Counted from the stretch's first letter, positions 23,877 through 32,519 are shown. The stretch: DNA of 36,231 bases from Acidimicrobiales bacterium (GCA_020628865.1 JAHDEJ010000001.1:381495-417725); one strand, 5' to 3'. The notes: generated from the letters alone by a model not told the origin. Numbers and translations are program-made.

Positions 23877-25610
23877 GTGACGGACGTGAACGACACGACG
23901 GAGATGACCGGCGGCCATGCGGCCGTCGAAGCGTTGCAGGCCGAGCAGGTCGGCCACGTCTTCGGTCTGATCGGATCCGCCACGATGGAGCTGTTCGATG
24001 CGCTCCACGACTCGTCCGACATCACCTTCGTCGGCGTGCGGGACGAACGAACCGGCACGCACATGGCCGACGGTTACGCCCGCGTGACGGGACAGGCCGG
24101 CGTGGTGCTCGCCGGCCAGAACGGCCCGGGTTCCACGAACCTCGTCACAGGCCTCGCTCAGGCGAAGGCCGCCTACTCCCCCGTTGTCGCCATCGCCGGG
24201 CACCTGGCCAGCGGGCATCGCTACCGCGATGCGTTCCAGGAGGTGGACCAGGAGGCGTTGTTCACGCCCATCACGAAGAAGACGTGGACCGTGCCGAGCA
24301 CCGATCGGGTGCAGGAGATGTTCCGGGAGGCGTTTCGGGTTGCGGTGACGCCGCGCCAGGGGCCGGTGCAGATCAACCTTCCCCGAGACGTGCTGGCCGG
24401 CACGGCCGAGTTCCCGGCGGCGCAGCAGCCGGCCGGGTATCGGGCCACCACCAACCCGGCGGCGCCGGATGAGGCGATTGCCGCCGCCGCCGAGCTGTTG
24501 CGTTCGGCCCGTCAGCCGGTGATCGTGGCCGGCGGCGGTATCAAGAACACGGCCGGGCACGACGCGGCGCTCGCGCTGGCCGATGCACTCAACTGCCCGA
24601 TCGCAACGTCGCCGGGTCACGGCGATGCGATTCCGTTCGGCAGTCCTCGCAACGCCGGGCAGATGGGCCCGCGTGGCAATCCGGTTGCGTCCCGACTCGT
24701 GAAGGAGGCGGACGTGATCGTCGCCCTCGGCACGCGGCTCGGCTTCAACTCGACCTTCTACAGCACGGACAACATCAACGCCGACGCTGCGATCATCCAG
24801 ATCGAGATCGAGCCCACGGCGATCGGCCGGTTCTTTCCGGTTGCGGTCGGCATCTGGGCCGATGCCCGGGACGCGGCTACGAAGCTGGTTGCGGCGTTGG
24901 CCCTGCTCGACGCTCAGACCGAGGTCGAGGCGTCCGTCGCCGCATGGACCACAGCGTTCGAGGCCGACCGGGCGGCGCACCTTGCCGATCGGGACGCGAA
25001 CGCCGACACGTCAGACCCGATCAAGCCGAGCGGCTTGTTCAAGGAGTTCCGCAAGGTCCTGCCGCCAGACGCTGCGATCACGTTGGATGCGGGAACGATG
25101 TGCCTCCAGGCCACCGATGCGTTGGACTATCACTCGCCGCAGAGCCTGTTCTCGCCGCTCGACTTCGGACTCGTCGGCTTCTCGTTTGCCGCCGGGCTCG
25201 GCATCAAGTGCGCCCAGCCGGAGCGGCCGGTCGTGAGCATGATGGGCGACGGCGGCTTCGGCATGACGATCAGCGAATTGTCGACAGCGGTCGCCTACGG
25301 GCTGAACACGGTGACCCTCGTGATGAACAACCAGTGTTGGGGCGCGGAGAAGGCTTATCAGCGGGACTTCTTCGACGGCCGCTACATCGGCGCCGACATT
25401 TCGAGCCCGCCGTTCGACAAGGTGGCCGAGCTCTACGGTGCCGCCGGGTTCCGGGCCGAAACGCTGGCGGAAGTCGGCGGCGCGGTCGAAGCCGCATTGG
25501 CCTGTGGCCGTCCGGCCGTGGTCGACATCGCCGTGGACCCGGATGCCTTGTACAGCTTCCGCCGAGATTCCTTCACCCATCGCGACCCCGACGCACAAGC
25601 CGACGACTGA
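23877..25610 (+). CDS. Thiamine-diphosphate enzyme, sulfoacetaldehyde acetyltransferase / acetolactate synthase-like
   Basis: A 577-residue cytosolic enzyme of the acetolactate synthase superfamily. The N-terminal PYR domain has FGLIGSATMELFD, the cofactor-activating Glu in VRDERTG (residue 57), MADGYARVTG and AGQNGPGSTN. The FQEVDQEALFTPITKKTW stretch resembles Xsc-type enzymes (FQEVEQ). The C-terminal PP domain has the TPP-binding GDG (457-459) to NN (484-485) motif. Xsc cleaves sulfoacetaldehyde with phosphate to acetyl phosphate and sulfite; a related carboligase or lyase is equally possible. GTG 23877 is chosen, with GGGGGAG 6 bases before; ATG 23904 is an alternative. The flavin monooxygenase gene follows by 23 bases. 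Confidence 0.78.
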   Translation: MTDVNDTTEMTGGHAAVEALQAEQVGHVFGLIGSATMELFDALHDSSDITFVGVRDERTGTHMADGYARVTGQAGVVLAGQNGPGSTNLVTGLAQAKAAYSPVVAIAGHLASGHRYRDAFQEVDQEALFTPITKKTWTVPSTDRVQEMFREAFRVAVTPRQGPVQINLPRDVLAGTAEFPAAQQPAGYRATTNPAAPDEAIAAAAELLRSARQPVIVAGGGIKNTAGHDAALALADALNCPIATSPGHGDAIPFGSPRNAGQMGPRGNPVASRLVKEADVIVALGTRLGFNSTFYSTDNINADAAIIQIEIEPTAIGRFFPVAVGIWADARDAATKLVAALALLDAQTEVEASVAAWTTAFEADRAAHLADRDANADTSDPIKPSGLFKEFRKVLPPDAAITLDAGTMCLQATDALDYHSPQSLFSPLDFGLVGFSFAAGLGIKCAQPERPVVSMMGDGGFGMTISELSTAVAYGLNTVTLVMNNQCWGAEKAYQRDFFDGRYIGADISSPPFDKVAELYGAAGFRAETLAEVGGAVEAALACGRPAVVDIAVDPDALYSFRRDSFTHRDPDAQADD

Positions 25611-25633
25611 CCCGAGAGAAAGCGACCACCCTC

Positions 25634-26671
25634 ATGAAGTTCCATCTCGCCGTGAACCTGGAGCGTCTCGATCTGGACATCGAGATGGAGAAGGTCGAGG
25701 CCCACACGTTGGACATGGTGCAGATGGCCGACCGTGGTGGCTTCGAGACGGTGTGGGCGGCGGAGCATCATGCGTTGGAGATGACGATTGCGCCGAACCC
25801 GTTCCAGATCCTGACGTGGTGGGCGGCGCACACCGAACGCATCCGCCTGGGATGCGCAGTGGCGGTGGCCGCCTATTGGCATCCGATCAACTTGGCGGGC
25901 GAGGCGGCGTTCACGGATCTGATCAGTGGCGGACGGTTGGAGTTCGGCATCGGGTCGGGGGCGTATCAGCGGGAGTTCGACCGGATGCATCCGGGCCTGA
26001 AGCAGCAGGATGCGTACCGGTACATGCACGAGATGTTGCCGGTCCTGAAGGAGCTGTGGGCCGGGGACTACGCACACGACGGCGAGTTCTGGCAGTTCCC
26101 GACGTCGACGTCGTGCCCGAAGCCGATTCAGGATCCGCATCCGCCGATCTGGGTGGCCGCCCGCTCACCCATCACGTTCGATTGGGCGGTGGAGAATGGC
26201 TGCAACCTGATGAGTTGGCCGATCGCCCGCCCACACGCGGAGATGGTGGAGTACAAGCGCCGGTTCGACGATGCGCTGACGAAGAACCCGAGCGCCGCTC
26301 GCCCCGAGTGGGCGATGATGCGGCACGCCGCGGTCTACGAGGACGCCGCGGATTGGCAGGTGCCGGTGAAGGCGGCGCAGCGTCAGCTCGGCATGTTCAC
26401 CACGCTGTTTGCCGGTGATGGTGGCGTGACCGAGGGTGTGCCGGCCGAGACGCCGACCGACAGGCTCGAGGAGCATGCCGACTACAACACGCAGTCGCTG
26501 CACGAGAACCTGCTGGTCGGCACGCCCGACGAGGTGATCGAGAAGCTGAAGACGTACGAGGCGCTTGGCGTCGACAGCTTCATCTACTACGCAAGCATGG
26601 GGCTGGGCCTGGAGGAGCAGAAGCGCTCGATGGAGCTGTTCATCAGCGACGTCATGCCCGCCTTCACCTGA
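25634..26671 (+). CDS. Luciferase-like (LLM class) flavin-dependent monooxygenase
   Basis: A 345-residue TIM-barrel protein of the bacterial luciferase superfamily, using FMNH2 and oxygen. The pattern is clear: MVQMADRGGFETVWAAEHHALE, ERIRLGCAVAVAAYWHPINLAGEAAFTDLISGGRLEFGIGSGAYQREFD, then YRYMHEMLPVLKELW and the C-terminal LVGTPDEVIEKLKTYEALGVDSFIYY. The substrate is not told by sequence; relatives include alkanesulfonate and nitrilotriacetate monooxygenases. It lies directly behind the TPP enzyme with a weak ribosome binding site, so the two are probably cotranscribed under the divergent LysR regulator. It ends just before the palindrome array. Confidence 0.88.
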   Translation: MKFHLAVNLERLDLDIEMEKVEAHTLDMVQMADRGGFETVWAAEHHALEMTIAPNPFQILTWWAAHTERIRLGCAVAVAAYWHPINLAGEAAFTDLISGGRLEFGIGSGAYQREFDRMHPGLKQQDAYRYMHEMLPVLKELWAGDYAHDGEFWQFPTSTSCPKPIQDPHPPIWVAARSPITFDWAVENGCNLMSWPIARPHAEMVEYKRRFDDALTKNPSAARPEWAMMRHAAVYEDAADWQVPVKAAQRQLGMFTTLFAGDGGVTEGVPAETPTDRLEEHADYNTQSLHENLLVGTPDEVIEKLKTYEALGVDSFIYYASMGLGLEEQKRSMELFISDVMPAFT

Positions 26672-26683
26672 CCCACTCCCCTC

Positions 26684-26776
26684 AGGTGCCTGGCACCTAA
26701 ACCCCCGTTAGGTGCCAGGCACCTACGACCCCGTTAGGTGCCAGGCACCTACGACCCTGTTAGGTGCCAGGCACCT
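26684..26776. repeat. Array of four AGGTGCCTGGCACCT-type palindromes, 26-bp period
   Basis: AGGTGCCTGGCACCT (26684-26698) is followed by three copies of AGGTGCCAGGCACCT at 26710-26724, 26736-26750 and 26762-26776. The last three are spaced by exactly 26 bases, with spacers ACGACCCCGTT and ACGACCCTGTT. The first is the reverse complement of the others, as in the pair at 14964. The array fills the gap between the convergent monooxygenase and 182-aa membrane protein genes, and the last unit is followed by TTGCGGAGATGGGGTC. There is no T tract, so a simple intrinsic terminator is not indicated. Confidence 0.9.
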
Positions 26777-26789
26777 TGCGGAGATGGGG

Positions 26790-27338
26790 TCAGTGGCGGC
26801 TGCCGGGGCGGAAGGCCTGGGCATTTGAGGTGTCGTCGGCGCGGTCGAGGACACGCGCGACGGCGGCGATGACGGCGGCAGCGATCGTGAGCCCGAGCGG
26901 CAGTTGGTAGCTGGCGGTGTCGACGGCCGAGACCAGCTGGACGATGCCGATGAGGAAGAAGGACACGAAGAAGACCAGCGCAAGCATGGCGATGCCCGAC
27001 CGTTGCACTCGGGAGTCGGCCTGCGCTCCGCGCCGCATGGACACGCTGCGATCCAGCTGGACGATGGCGAGCAGGACGAGCGATGCGGTCAGTCCGAGCA
27101 GCGTCGGGTCGTCGGTTCCGAATGCGACTGTGGACAGCGAGAAGACGGCGGCGACACCCGTCCACACGGTCGAACCGAGCGCGTACGCCGCCACCCATGC
27201 CACGGGGCCGATGACCGCGTAGCCGACGGGTGTGCCGACCGAGGTTCCGATGCCGGCGCTGGCGAGCACGAGGATCGCTCCGAGGAGGATGTTGAGCCAC
27301 GGGCCGCGCCGCCCGATGAACCCGGTTGCGGCGGTCAT
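26790..27338 (-). CDS. Membrane protein of the MoxR/DUF58 operon, 182 aa
   Basis: A polytopic membrane protein with about five hydrophobic segments: two in the first 65 residues, one near 80-95, then a basic loop (RSVSMRRGAQADSRVQRSG) and two more (IAMLALVFFVSFFLIGIVQLV, LPLGLTIAAAVIAAVARVL). I do not recognise a named family. The ATG at 27338 overlaps the DUF58 gene stop (ATGA), so it is the last gene of that operon. Confidence 0.72.
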   Translation of the reverse strand: MTAATGFIGRRGPWLNILLGAILVLASAGIGTSVGTPVGYAVIGPVAWVAAYALGSTVWTGVAAVFSLSTVAFGTDDPTLLGLTASLVLLAIVQLDRSVSMRRGAQADSRVQRSGIAMLALVFFVSFFLIGIVQLVSAVDTASYQLPLGLTIAAAVIAAVARVLDRADDTSNAQAFRPGSRH

Positions 27339-28627
27339 CGCTGCGCTCCTCGTTGTCGGCGAGCGAGCGTGGCGATGGGAGTTTCGATCGGGGCATCGTC
27401 GGGCCATGGAACGACGACGAGTCCGTGGGCGCGCAGGTCTCGCCGGCGAACTTCGCGTTCGAGCTGGTAGAGCCGACGGGCGAGCGGTTCGGTGTGCTGC
27501 GTGTTGAAGCGGGAGGTGAGGAGGGCGTTGGGGAAGGTCGGCTCGATGACCGAGATGGTTCGCCCGCGGGAGCGCAGCGCGGCGAGGGAGCCCACGATTC
27601 GGCGGTCGTCGAGTGTGGAGATGCCCACGACCACGGCGTCGCCGGGGACGACTCGGGTCGGGTCGAACGTCGCTTCGCCTGCATCGGAGCCCGCCACGTC
27701 GAGCAGCGCTTCGGAGATGCGCAGGAGTTGGCGTTTGCCGAGTTGTGGCTCGATCCACGTCGGGTTGTGGCCGAGTACGAGCAGCCCGACCCGATCGTGG
27801 ATGTCGAGGTGCGCCTTTGTGAGCGCCTCGGCCATGCGGGCGATGGCCCGTTCCTTGGCCCCGCCGGTCACGAAGCCATCGACGAGGATGACGATCGTGG
27901 CGGAGCGATCCGGATGCCGAACGGTCACCCAGGGTTCGCGGCGTCGGTTGCTGATTCTCCAGTTGATCGACTTCATCGGGTCGCCGGGCCGGTACTCGCG
28001 CACGTCGGCGAGTTCGGTGCCGTCGCCGCGGTCGTCGCTCGGATGGCTGCCGACGACGCGCCGGTAGCGGTCGGGGGCGAGCACGGTGCGGAGCCGTTCT
28101 TCGTGGAGACGGACTCGGAGGTCGGCGGTCACGCTGAAGTGGTAGTCGCGGGCGAGGAGACCGAGCTCGTCGCTCGCTCGGACCCGGAGCAGGCGGGGCG
28201 TGAAGACTCCCCATTCGGTGAACTCGATTGGGAAGGCGACGACACGGGGGACGCCGGGGTGCACGGCGACGACGGCGCGAAGTGTGGCGACGGGTGAGGC
28301 GACACCCGGGGGCAGCTCCACTTCGACCTCGCATCGGCGGATCCCGGCGCTGCTGTCGAGGATGACTCGAATCTCGCTGAAGTCGCCTTCGAGGAAGTAG
28401 CCGTCCTCGAGTTCCATCTGAACTCCGAAGACGTCGTCGCGGTTGCCGAGGAAGGCGAATGCGAGTGCGAGGAGGAAGGGGATGGCGAGCGCAACCAGGT
28501 CGGGCCGTCGGGAGACGATGGCCGCCAGCATCGAGCCGGCGCCGAGCGCGGCAATGACGATCGCCAGCCTGGTCACTCCGGTGGTGGAGTGGGAGGTGGC
28601 GCCAACGGAGGTGAGTTGGGCCTCCAC
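27335..28627 (-). CDS. DUF58 domain protein
   Basis: A 430-residue protein with one or two N-terminal membrane helices (near residues 17-58, LAIVIAALGAGSMLAAIV and LVALAIPFLLALAFAFL), a beta-rich extracytoplasmic-type region, then the DUF58 signature ADVREYRPGDPMKSINWRISNRRREPWVTVRHPDRSATIVILVD, in which the VREYRPGD-INWR motif is diagnostic. A von Willebrand A-like fold follows. DUF58 proteins travel with MoxR ATPases and are thought to be their clients. GTG 28627 is used as start, 8 bases after the moxR-like stop; the ribosome binding site is weak. Confidence 0.87.
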   Translation of the reverse strand: MEAQLTSVGATSHSTTGVTRLAIVIAALGAGSMLAAIVSRRPDLVALAIPFLLALAFAFLGNRDDVFGVQMELEDGYFLEGDFSEIRVILDSSAGIRRCEVEVELPPGVASPVATLRAVVAVHPGVPRVVAFPIEFTEWGVFTPRLLRVRASDELGLLARDYHFSVTADLRVRLHEERLRTVLAPDRYRRVVGSHPSDDRGDGTELADVREYRPGDPMKSINWRISNRRREPWVTVRHPDRSATIVILVDGFVTGGAKERAIARMAEALTKAHLDIHDRVGLLVLGHNPTWIEPQLGKRQLLRISEALLDVAGSDAGEATFDPTRVVPGDAVVVGISTLDDRRIVGSLAALRSRGRTISVIEPTFPNALLTSRFNTQHTEPLARRLYQLEREVRRRDLRAHGLVVVPWPDDAPIETPIATLARRQRGAQR

Positions 28628-28635
28628 TCGGCCGT

Positions 28636-29619
28636 TCAGCCGTTGCGCGCCGGTGGCCGGATGGACGGTGGCGCGGGAACGCGTTGGAGGCTCTCTTCGA
28701 CGATCGCATGCGGGCTGGTCCCGCGGAGCCATTCGTCGGGTTCGAGGATGAGCCGGTGGGCCAGGCAGTGCGGGGCCATGATGCGGACGTCGTCTGGGGT
28801 GACGAAGCTGCGACCACGCAATGCGGCGTGTGCCCGGGCGGCTTTGAGGAGGCCGAGCGAACCACGCGGGCTGGCGCCTGCTTCCAGCCTTGCGTTGTTC
28901 CGGGTGTCGCCGACGATGGCGACGATGTACTCGGCCACGCTCCGGTCGACGTGCACTTGTTCGACGAGCTGTTGCATCGTGGCGAGGTCGGCGCCGGTGA
29001 GGACGGGCGAGAGCGTGATCGATTCCTGCCGGCGAGCTGCTCGCCGCATGAGGATCTCGGTTTCCGCCGTGTCGTCGGGGTACCCGACGCTCAGCTTCAG
29101 CAGGAAACGATCGAGCTGGGCTTCAGGCAGCGGGTAGGTGCCGCCCTGTTCGATCGGATTCTGGGTGGCGATGACGAGAAACGGTTTGGGGAGCGGATGC
29201 GAGGTGCCGTCGACGGTCACCTGCCGTTCCTCCATCGCTTCGAGCACGGCGGCCTGGGTCTTTGGTGGTGCCCGGTTGATTTCGTCGCCCAACACGAGGT
29301 TGGCGAAGACGGGTCCGGGTTGGAACAGGCCGCTGCCGGTTCCGGGGTTGAAGACCATGGATCCGGTGATGTCGCCGGGAACGAGGTCGGGGGTGAACTG
29401 CACGCGACTGAACGACATGTCGGTCACCTGCGCGACGGAGCGGGCGATCAGCGTCTTGGCGAGACCGGGTACGTCTTCGAACAGCAGGTGGCCGTCGGCG
29501 AGGAGACCGGTGAGGAGGAGGTCGAGGACGTCGCGTTTGCCGACGACGGCTCGTTCGAGCTCATCGAGGATGGCGCTGCCGACCTCGGCGACCTGTTGGA
29601 TACTGCGTTCGTCAACCAC
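28636..29619 (-). CDS. MoxR-family AAA+ ATPase
   Basis: A 327-residue ATPase of the MoxR branch, thought to act as a chaperone in assembly of neighbouring complexes. The P-loop here reads EDVPGLAKT, as is usual for MoxR proteins. Further motifs are RVQFTPDLVPGDITGS, the Walker B LGDEINRAPPKTQAALLEAMEER-like stretch (here VLEAMEER), and the sensor IATQNPIEQGGTYPLPEAQLDRFLLKL. GTG 29619 is preceded by GGAGG with 8 bases between. It overlaps the upstream 139-aa gene by 8 bases. Confidence 0.94.
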   Translation of the reverse strand: MVDERSIQQVAEVGSAILDELERAVVGKRDVLDLLLTGLLADGHLLFEDVPGLAKTLIARSVAQVTDMSFSRVQFTPDLVPGDITGSMVFNPGTGSGLFQPGPVFANLVLGDEINRAPPKTQAAVLEAMEERQVTVDGTSHPLPKPFLVIATQNPIEQGGTYPLPEAQLDRFLLKLSVGYPDDTAETEILMRRAARRQESITLSPVLTGADLATMQQLVEQVHVDRSVAEYIVAIVGDTRNNARLEAGASPRGSLGLLKAARAHAALRGRSFVTPDDVRIMAPHCLAHRLILEPDEWLRGTSPHAIVEESLQRVPAPPSIRPPARNG

Positions 29620-30031
29620 GAGGTGTTCCTCCGTTGCGTTGTTCGATGGCGGTGAGCCGGGCGGCGACATAGTGCCGGTTGTAGGTCCGGGGTGTTCCGG
29701 TCCTCTGGACGTTGGGCAGGATGCGCGACCATCGACGGAATCGCACGGCGCTGCGCGTTCCTGGGGCGATGGCCGGGTCGAGTTCTGCGGCGATGGCGTC
29801 GAGGTGGGCGACGAGCTTGCGCCAGTCCTCGCCGCTGCCTTTGGCCATCTCGATGCGGTCGACGGTGCGATCGAATCCGGGTTCACGCCCGGCCCATCGT
29901 CCGGCGGAGGTCGGTGCTCGCCACTTGCCGGCCTCGTGCGGTTGCGCCGGGTAGCGGCGGTGCAGCACGGCGCCGAGGTAGAGGAAGGCGGCGGCGCAGA
30001 GGATGGCGGCGAGGATGGTCAGCGCGTTCAC
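29612..30031 (-). CDS. Single-helix membrane protein, 139 aa
   Basis: One N-terminal membrane helix (residues 3-23, LTILAAILCAAAFLYLGAVL) followed by a basic soluble region with many Arg and Trp (RWAGREPGFDRTVDRIEMAKGSGEDWRKLVAHLDAIAAELDPAIAPG, then RRWSRILPNVQRTGTPRTYNRHYVAARL). I do not recognise the family. The start is GTG 30031, overlapping the stop of the DUF4129 gene (GTGA). Its position between DUF4129 and MoxR indicates a part in the same complex. Confidence 0.7.
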   Translation of the reverse strand: MNALTILAAILCAAAFLYLGAVLHRRYPAQPHEAGKWRAPTSAGRWAGREPGFDRTVDRIEMAKGSGEDWRKLVAHLDAIAAELDPAIAPGTRSAVRFRRWSRILPNVQRTGTPRTYNRHYVAARLTAIEQRNGGTPRG

Positions 30032-31386
30032 GATGAGAACGCCTTCGGCTCGTCGTTGCTGTCGTTCGGCGCCGAGGCGTCACGGCGACCGGCTCGGGAT
30101 TGCCATGCGTCGCGCACGAGGACGAGGGCATCGATGGCGTCGGCGCGCATCTGCTCGTCGATGGTTGCGTCGGAGAATCGGGCGAGTTCGAAGAGCGTGG
30201 TGAGCGTCCGGAGCGGCTGAGAAACGCCGCCGACGACACCGATGGTGCGGTGGAGGTACGTGGAGCAGGTCTCGCTCGGTTTCCGGGAGAGGGCCGGGTT
30301 GCCGAAGCCGGTCTCGAGGGCGGCGTAGGCGCGCTGAATGGCGCGGGCCGGGTCGGGGTCGGCCCGAAGTTCGGCGATGAGGTCGGTGATCTTCTTCACC
30401 CGGAGCTCGGCCACCTGTGTGCTTCTTCTGGCGAGGTCGACGTCGTCGTCGAACGGGTCGTCTTCGGGTGAGGCGTCTGGTGGTGGCGGCTGGTGGAGCA
30501 GGTCGTCCTGCGCGTCGACTTCGTCGGCGCGCCGCTTGGCAGCCTGCATGAGGATCACTGCGGCCACGATGATGAGGCCGACGCCCAGGAGGATGAGCAG
30601 CGGGGCGAGGCCGCGGAGGCTCAGCGCCGATTCGCTGTCGTCGGTGGTCGCCTGGTCGTCTTCGCTGGTCTCGTCGTCTTCAGCCGTCTCCTCGTCTTCG
30701 GAGTCGGTGGGTGCTTCCGGGTCGGCGGTGCGGGTGCCGGCCTGTGGTTCGAGCGCGCCGAAGCGAATGGGGATCTCTCCGTCGCCGATGGTGATGAGGC
30801 CGATGCCGCCATCCGGCCGCACCACGAAGCGGATGAAGCTGGCGGCGTTGTGGTCGGCGGGAAGCGGGAGCAGCGCGCCCCGGGGGTCGACGCCGAAGTC
30901 CGTGCCCTCGACGCCATCGGCCTCGGTCAGTGGAATGACGAAGGCGTCGTCGGGCAGCCAGTCGGGGAGGATGCACGGCTCGATGCAGACGTAGGTTTCG
31001 AAGCCTTCCGGCGAGGTGAATCGGCAGACGGTGCGGTCCTCGTTGCAGTCGAAGCGGGCTTCGGGCTCCGCATCGCCGGGCCCGGCATCACCGTCACCAT
31101 CGCCTTCGGAGGTTCCCCCTTCGCCGGCGCTCGATCCCTCGCCGATACCCGATCCCTCGTCATCGCTGATCAGACGCTCGGTGGTGGCGTCTTCCGCGAC
31201 AGCCTCATCTTCGGCGAGGGTCGTACTTGCGAGCGCCCACAGCCCGAAGAGCAGGGTGGCCACGCCGATTGCGAGGACGAGTTGGCCGACGGCGACCGGC
31301 AGGCCGTTGCGGCTGGGCGCAGCGTGCAGGTCGTACACGGCGAGGCTGGGGGTGGGTTCGCCGCCGCTGCCGTGTGGTGAGGTCAT
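30028..31386 (-). CDS. DUF4129 domain protein, two membrane helices
   Basis: A 452-residue protein. The order is an N-terminal membrane helix (about 32-54), an acidic Gly/Glu/Asp linker, an extracytoplasmic domain with three Cys (DCNEDRTVCRFTSPEGFETYVCIEPCILP has four, likely disulfides), a second acidic stretch, a second helix (near 262-285, PLLILLGVGLIIVAAVILM) and the cytoplasmic DUF4129 region (AIQRAYAALETGFGNPALSRKPSETCSTYLHR, LTTLFELARFSDATIDEQMRADAIDAL). DUF4129 is usually linked to transglutaminase-like and MoxR/DUF58 proteins. It heads the operon; ATG 31386 has no strong ribosome binding site. Confidence 0.8.
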   Translation of the reverse strand: MTSPHGSGGEPTPSLAVYDLHAAPSRNGLPVAVGQLVLAIGVATLLFGLWALASTTLAEDEAVAEDATTERLISDDEGSGIGEGSSAGEGGTSEGDGDGDAGPGDAEPEARFDCNEDRTVCRFTSPEGFETYVCIEPCILPDWLPDDAFVIPLTEADGVEGTDFGVDPRGALLPLPADHNAASFIRFVVRPDGGIGLITIGDGEIPIRFGALEPQAGTRTADPEAPTDSEDEETAEDDETSEDDQATTDDSESALSLRGLAPLLILLGVGLIIVAAVILMQAAKRRADEVDAQDDLLHQPPPPDASPEDDPFDDDVDLARRSTQVAELRVKKITDLIAELRADPDPARAIQRAYAALETGFGNPALSRKPSETCSTYLHRTIGVVGGVSQPLRTLTTLFELARFSDATIDEQMRADAIDALVLVRDAWQSRAGRRDASAPNDSNDEPKAFSS

Positions 31387-31476
31387 GTGATCGCCTGGGT
31401 CCCCGGCTGCCTTGCTCCCCAGCAGCCGGTCATTCAGAAACTATCGGTCCCGATGCAGGTGAATTGACATCTCCGT

Positions 31477-31490
31477 GGGCCGTTCGGCCC
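31477..31490 (-). terminator. Palindromic hairpin downstream of the RNase Z gene
   Basis: GGGCCGTTCGGCCC forms a 6-bp stem with a two-base (TT/AA) centre, about 20 bases after the rnz stop on the minus strand. It has no T tract, so it may be a weak or Rho-assisted end, or simply a palindrome. It lies in the 123-base gap between rnz and the MoxR-type operon. Confidence 0.25.
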
Positions 31491-31509
31491 TGTTTGGAGC
31501 GCTCGATTC

Positions 31510-32433
31510 TCAGCGGGGTGGGACGGGGATGGTGGCGAGTTCGTCGGCGGCGACGACGTCGCCGTGGTACCTGCGTGCTTCTTCCGCGAACACCTCGTTG
31601 TCGTGGTAGCGGGCGGAGAAGTGGGTGAGGACGAGGCGGCGGGCGCCGGCTTCGGTGGCGAGCTCGGCGGCTTGGCGGGCGGTCATGTGCTTGTACTTGC
31701 GGGCAAGTTCGACTTCGGCGTGCAGGTAGGTGGATTCGATGACGAGCATGTCGACGTCACGGGCGAGTTCGAGGGCGCCGGCGCAGGGGACGGTGTCCAT
31801 CACGAAGGCCATGGATTGGCCGCGTTTGGGAACGGTGACCTGGTCGACGGTGACGCGGCCGTTCGGGCCGTCGACCCAGCCCTGGTCGAGCAGTCGGCCG
31901 ACGTCGGGGCCGTTGATGGCGGCGGTGGCGAGGAGGTCGCCGTCGACGCTCAGGCCGTCGGGTTCTTGCAGCCGGTAGCCGTAGCAGGTGTCTCGATGTT
32001 CGAGCGGTTGCGCGGACAGTTCGAACTGGCCGAGGCTGGCTTGGAGCCCGGGTGCGGTGATGGGCATCTTCTGCAGGTTGCTGGTGTCGTGGAAGATGGA
32101 GGCGTGGTGGAGCCGGTCGAAGTAGTCCTCGCCGTCGCCCGGGTAGAAGACGGGAAGCGGGCCGAGGCCCTTGGGGCTGGCACCGTTGTCGAAGGAACGG
32201 CGTTGGATGACGCCGGGGAGGCCGAGGCAGTGGTCGCCGTGGAAGTGGGTGACGCACACGGCGGTGGCGCGGGCGATGGCGACACCGGTCAGGGTGCAGC
32301 CACGTTGGGCGCCTTCGCCGGGGTCGAAGAGGACGAGTTGGTTGTCCCAGCGAAGGGCGTAGCTGTTGTGGGCCCGGTGGCGGGTGGGCAGCATCGACGA
32401 GGTGCCGAGGACGACGAGTTCACGCGTGGCCAT
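31510..32433 (-). CDS. rnz: Ribonuclease Z family metallo-beta-lactamase
   Basis: A 307-residue RNase Z-type enzyme, which matures the 3' end of tRNA precursors. The metal-binding motif THFHGDH is at residues 62-68, and LGTSSMLPTRHRAHNSYALRWDNQLVLFDPGEGAQRG is the family start (TSSxxPTxxR, FDPGEGAQ). Further metal ligands are in PLEHRDTCYGYR, AFVMDTVP and VLTHFSARY. The ExoH-like arm is not obvious, and HNSY replaces the more usual RNxS, so it may be an RNase Z-like branch (BN/Z type). ATG 32433; the long in-frame extension upstream is antisense to the ApbE gene. Confidence 0.85.
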   Translation of the reverse strand: MATRELVVLGTSSMLPTRHRAHNSYALRWDNQLVLFDPGEGAQRGCTLTGVAIARATAVCVTHFHGDHCLGLPGVIQRRSFDNGASPKGLGPLPVFYPGDGEDYFDRLHHASIFHDTSNLQKMPITAPGLQASLGQFELSAQPLEHRDTCYGYRLQEPDGLSVDGDLLATAAINGPDVGRLLDQGWVDGPNGRVTVDQVTVPKRGQSMAFVMDTVPCAGALELARDVDMLVIESTYLHAEVELARKYKHMTARQAAELATEAGARRLVLTHFSARYHDNEVFAEEARRYHGDVVAADELATIPVPPR

Positions 32434-32519
32434 GCGCCAGTCTCCCGCACCTCCACCGGGAGGCGCCTGACCCCCGGGGCCGCGGGCTGTGGACGGTTGG
32501 GCGTGGGTAGGGTCGGAGG

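Noticed and set aside
26684-26776. CRISPR-like array (regular 26-bp period)
   Set aside because: Units are short perfect palindromes with nearly identical 11-base spacers; there are no variable spacers and no cas genes.
26672-26789. Intrinsic terminator for the two convergent genes
   Set aside because: The palindromes form hairpins but no T tract follows on either strand.
31465-31470. TTGACA on the plus strand as a -35 box
   Set aside because: No -10 element lies 16-18 bases downstream and no plus-strand gene follows.
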